This document shows, piece after piece, positions 61,262-64,000 of a DNA stretch of 64,000 nucleotides. How positions within the stretch are numbered: the first letter of the stretch is position 1; each line of letters begins with the position of its first letter. Below the pieces are notes generated by a model. It ran no database searches. It had not been told where the DNA came from and saw only the letters and a program-made list of their open reading frames with translations. The stretch is taken from NCBI RefSeq assembly GCF_013426205.1, contig NC_089422.1:1-64000 (forward strand), in the 5' to 3' direction. The stretch comes from Metarhizium brunneum (Eukaryota; Ascomycota; Sordariomycetes; Hypocreales; Clavicipitaceae). The position numbers were made by a program, and so were the translations under genes.

Positions 61262-61678
61262 GAGTGTGCCAGGATATGCCTTGAGGCAACACAAAAGGTC
61301 ACATCCCTCATTGCCGAGATACATGACCATAGTGAGCCGATGATTATTCTACCATGGTGGTATCGGGTATGCTATTTACATGTCGCAGGCACTCACTTCC
61401 TAGCTGCGATGTTTGCGTCTAACCTATTCACCTCATCCATCGAACAGTCTTTCTACCATGTTCTAACAACACTAAAGGCACACGAGCACTTGAGTTTATA
61501 CATCCCTGAGTGTGCTCAAACCTTCAAAACACTGTCAACGAGAATCTTGAACACTCGATGCTCTAATTCAGTTAACCATGGTGCAATGCCTCTAGATGAA
61601 GCGGCTTCTGGGCTTTTTCTAGATAACATATTCCAGGATGTAAACTTTGATCTTGATGACTTTTTGAATAATACTTAA
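61262..61678 (+). pseudogene. 3' end of a fungal transcription factor, rest missing
   Basis: About 135 codons read ARICLEATQKVTSLIAEIHD, WWYRVCYLHVAGTHFLAAMF and FLDNIFQDVNFDLDDFL, ending at TAA 61676. This is the characteristic C-terminal part of Zn2Cys6 regulators with the fungal-specific domain, including the short acidic-hydrophobic tail. A stop precedes it and no DNA-binding or middle domain is found upstream, so only the last exon survives. It is tail-to-tail with the intact regulator at 61708. Confidence 0.7.
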
Positions 61679-61707
61679 AGTAAAGCTCGTGCTCCGTGCG
61701 TGATTTT

Positions 61708-64000
61708 TCACGTCCATGTATCATCTGTCTGGTCCAATTGACTCGCATTGTGATTATTCATTGCCTGTCCCATGTCCAATTCCAGTTTGTACAATAGTTC
61801 TGCAGCAAACTTGTTCACTTGACTTATGCGTCGGAGTGCGATGAGCCAGTCATTGACGGCATCTTGTCTTCCCTGGACTGCATCCACTGTACTTCGAGTT
61901 GAAGTTGAATAAGGGACTTCGGCATTGAGAAACCTTTCCACCAGGGCGATGGCGTTTGGGAAGAAAGGGTGCATCTAAAGATCATAGCTACCCGTCAGTA
62001 CCAACATCCACAGCAAGCCTGCATGTGGCGAGTGTCAGGTATACACGGGCACAAAATACCTTGAAGAATGCAATACGCGGAGCAGTTTTAATGATGCCAA
62101 CTACTTCGGAAGCGACTTGGTGCGCTGCCGGTTTGCACGCCATTGCCATCAAGTGGTGATCCAGCGTCTGCCAAGATGTCAAGTGGCATTTGCTATGCTG
62201 CACAGGGACAGACACACGCCGTAACCCAAGATGCGAGTGAATACCAGCATTGGGTCACATCGTGACACCTCGGTTTCGCACGCCTTCGCGGCCGCTGATG
62301 CAAGCCACGGGTGTCTCTGCCAAAAGTGTTGCGAATCTGGTGCAGATATGGGCGTAGATTGCATACCTAGCTTGCCATGTGTCATGCAGCGTGCGAATAA
62401 ATTAGCCACAACGACGCAGCGGGCAAAGGGAGGCAACATATTGATGCCGTTGCCGGCTTTGCTTTCGTCTGTCGCCCCGACGAGGAAACCCATTGGCGAG
62501 ACAGGCTCTTGGCTACCACTCTGGAACTCAGCCTCCGCCATGGGAAGTCGCGTGTAGTTGACATCTAATTGAATTGAAAGGGCGGGTTAGCAGCGGCACA
62601 TCAGATGGACAGAAATTGATTGACTCGACCCCCACACTTCGCTGCTGGAACTTACTATCTCTTCCATTAGCATCATCGGTTGGTCATTGAGCATCGTAGA
62701 GAGTCGATCAAGGAGAAAGGCACTCAAAACAGTTCGCCCCTTTTCCTCCACACTAATCTACGTCTGTTGCAAGATTGGCTCATCTGCTTCATTGTTTGAC
62801 AGGCACAGTTGCGCATTCCAGCTCGTCTCAGCAGGCGAAGTACTGATATGGCTCCTGTGGGCGTCCATCTTATACAGTCCAGAGAGCTGAAGAAGGCGGA
62901 AGGCTCGCCTGGCAGTGACCAAGGCCTGAATCCCATAATTTCGTAAAACATCATAGTAGGCGAGCAAAAGCCAAGCTTGGATGCGCTCGTGGTCAATCTT
63001 CTGCTGCTCCTGCGGCGGCTTTGGTCTTGCCATCCATGGCAGACCAGTCTCGCCGCATGCGTCCTGTGTTTTGAGCATGCGCCGCGTCAAAGCATACATG
63101 ATTTGCACAATGTCGCAGAACTGAGGTGACATGGCGGAGGCAATGGTTCTCATGGCAGACCGCAGAGCGGTGCGAGCCGGCGAGGTGTCTGCGTCGCCTG
63201 CCCAAGCAAAGTATCGTCGCTTATGGATCATGGGGGCAACGGGGTGTACTCTCTCAAAGTAAAGTAAATCGCTTTGCGTCCCGATATGTCAGTCCCATCG
63301 TCTTATTTAAGCATATTCTATTATTGGGGACTAGATGGGCGCTTCGGCCAACGTACAGTTCTATCAACCGACAAGGACGGCATATGTCCCGGGGCTGTCG
63401 CCGATTGCGGAGTAGGAATTTGTGGATAGGAGTTTTGAAATATGCCAGGTTCGGTCTGCCAGCCTTCGCAAATGCAAGCTGCCATGGAAGTCGCTGTTGA
63501 CGCCGTCGTAAGATCGGGTGTAAGTGTCGGCATCTGTTTCAAGCCCGAACCTGGTTCAAAGAGCGCCAACGCCCCTGGATCAGAACCCATATCCAACCCA
63601 ATATCGGTGCTCGCGCTCGAGGAAATAAGGTCGCGTTCAGGGCTTACTTTTTTAGATGGTTTGGGGGAACTGTCGCGCTCTTTTGGTAGATTCGAAGAAT
63701 CAGGTTGTCCACCTAGCCGCTGCTCTAGCAACACTGAGATGGATGTCAGCGACCCGTCTCATTGTTCAAGATTCGAGTTAGGGTGATTTGCTCCTGACTC
63801 ACTTAATCTTGACCGTAAATCTTTTAGTTGGCCCTTCTTTGGGCCACGCTGAGATCTCTTGTCGACAACAACACAAGTTCTTCCAGACTCTGCGCATATC
63901 CCACACCGCGGTCTTACCCGGTCACAGCGTGCCTTGCGACGACGGCATTCTTCACAAGCCAGTTCAGGCTCTTGCCCAGCATCACCAGATGAGGTAGTCG
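61708..64000 (-). CDS. Zn2Cys6 transcription factor, N terminus beyond the window
   Basis: The zinc cluster is at about 63868-63956 (CEECRRRKARCDRVRPRCGICAESGRTC split as CX2CX6CX6CX2CX6C) with a basic RGPKKGQLKDLRSRL linker. Exons follow to 61708: a Ser/Pro-rich part (63734-63321), the fungal regulatory domain (63231-62758, with YFAWAGDADTSP, WLLLAYYDV and ARRAFRLLQLSGL), then EEKGRTVLSAFLLDRLSTML, LPPFARCVVVANLFARC and the C terminus. No disrupting mutation was noticed. The start codon lies past base 64000. It may have governed the transporter and esterase region, but nothing here proves it. Confidence 0.8.

Overview
The window is a chromosome end from a filamentous ascomycete (Pezizomycotina, probably a Sordariomycete; Hypocreales is a guess). 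The evidence is a 143-base (CCCTAA)n telomere at base 1, short introns with GTAAGT-type donors and CTAAC/CTAAT branch sites, Zn2Cys6 regulators, polyketide and nonribosomal peptide synthase genes, and AT-rich repeat relics of the kind left by repeat-induced point mutation (RIP).

Bases 1-14446 are telomere plus repeats. The AT-rich stretch 144-5277 holds decayed LTRs: a fragment near 260-425 and a nearly full one at 2199-2642 (both reverse), and a forward one at 5002-5277. A young Ty3/gypsy chromovirus (5278-13088) has split that last LTR, whose other half resumes at 13089-13263. The young element has identical 436-base LTRs, a TAATA target duplication, a self-priming type primer site, a canonical -1 frameshift signal between gag and pol, and an antisense spliced gene past pol. 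Its gag and its reverse transcriptase each carry a frameshift, so it looks non-autonomous. A further AT-rich stretch fills 13264-14446.

From 14447 the DNA has normal composition and mixes intact genes with gene wrecks. Intact: a trypsin-like protease (14447-15959, -), a lectin-like beta-rich protein (17358-18439), an ankyrin/von Willebrand A protein (19202-21051), a Zn2Cys6 regulator with a monoamine oxidase and an amine/amino-acid permease (36833-44334), an FAD monooxygenase (45419-46837), a small cupin (48078-48590), a Zn2Cys6 regulator tail-to-tail with an NmrA-type reductase (49423-52295), a secreted carboxylesterase (57096-58868), and a Zn2Cys6 regulator leaving the right edge (61708-64000).

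Broken: a highly reducing PKS first exon (21492-21701), a non-reducing SAT-KS-AT-PT-ACP-CMeT-R PKS (22472-29311), a tenuazonic-acid-synthetase-like NRPS-PKS lacking its 5' end (29855-34506), a divergent fumarylacetoacetase/homogentisate dioxygenase pair (52751-56052), an MFS transporter whose last part is inverted (59104-60859), and the 3' end of another regulator (61262-61678). The region reads as a subtelomeric accessory block in which at least two secondary-metabolite clusters and one copy of the tyrosine/homogentisate catabolic pair have died, while small modules such as regulator + amine oxidase + permease remain open. Splice models were built by hand from frame, GT/AG sites and family similarity. 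Family names come from remembered motifs, not from a search.
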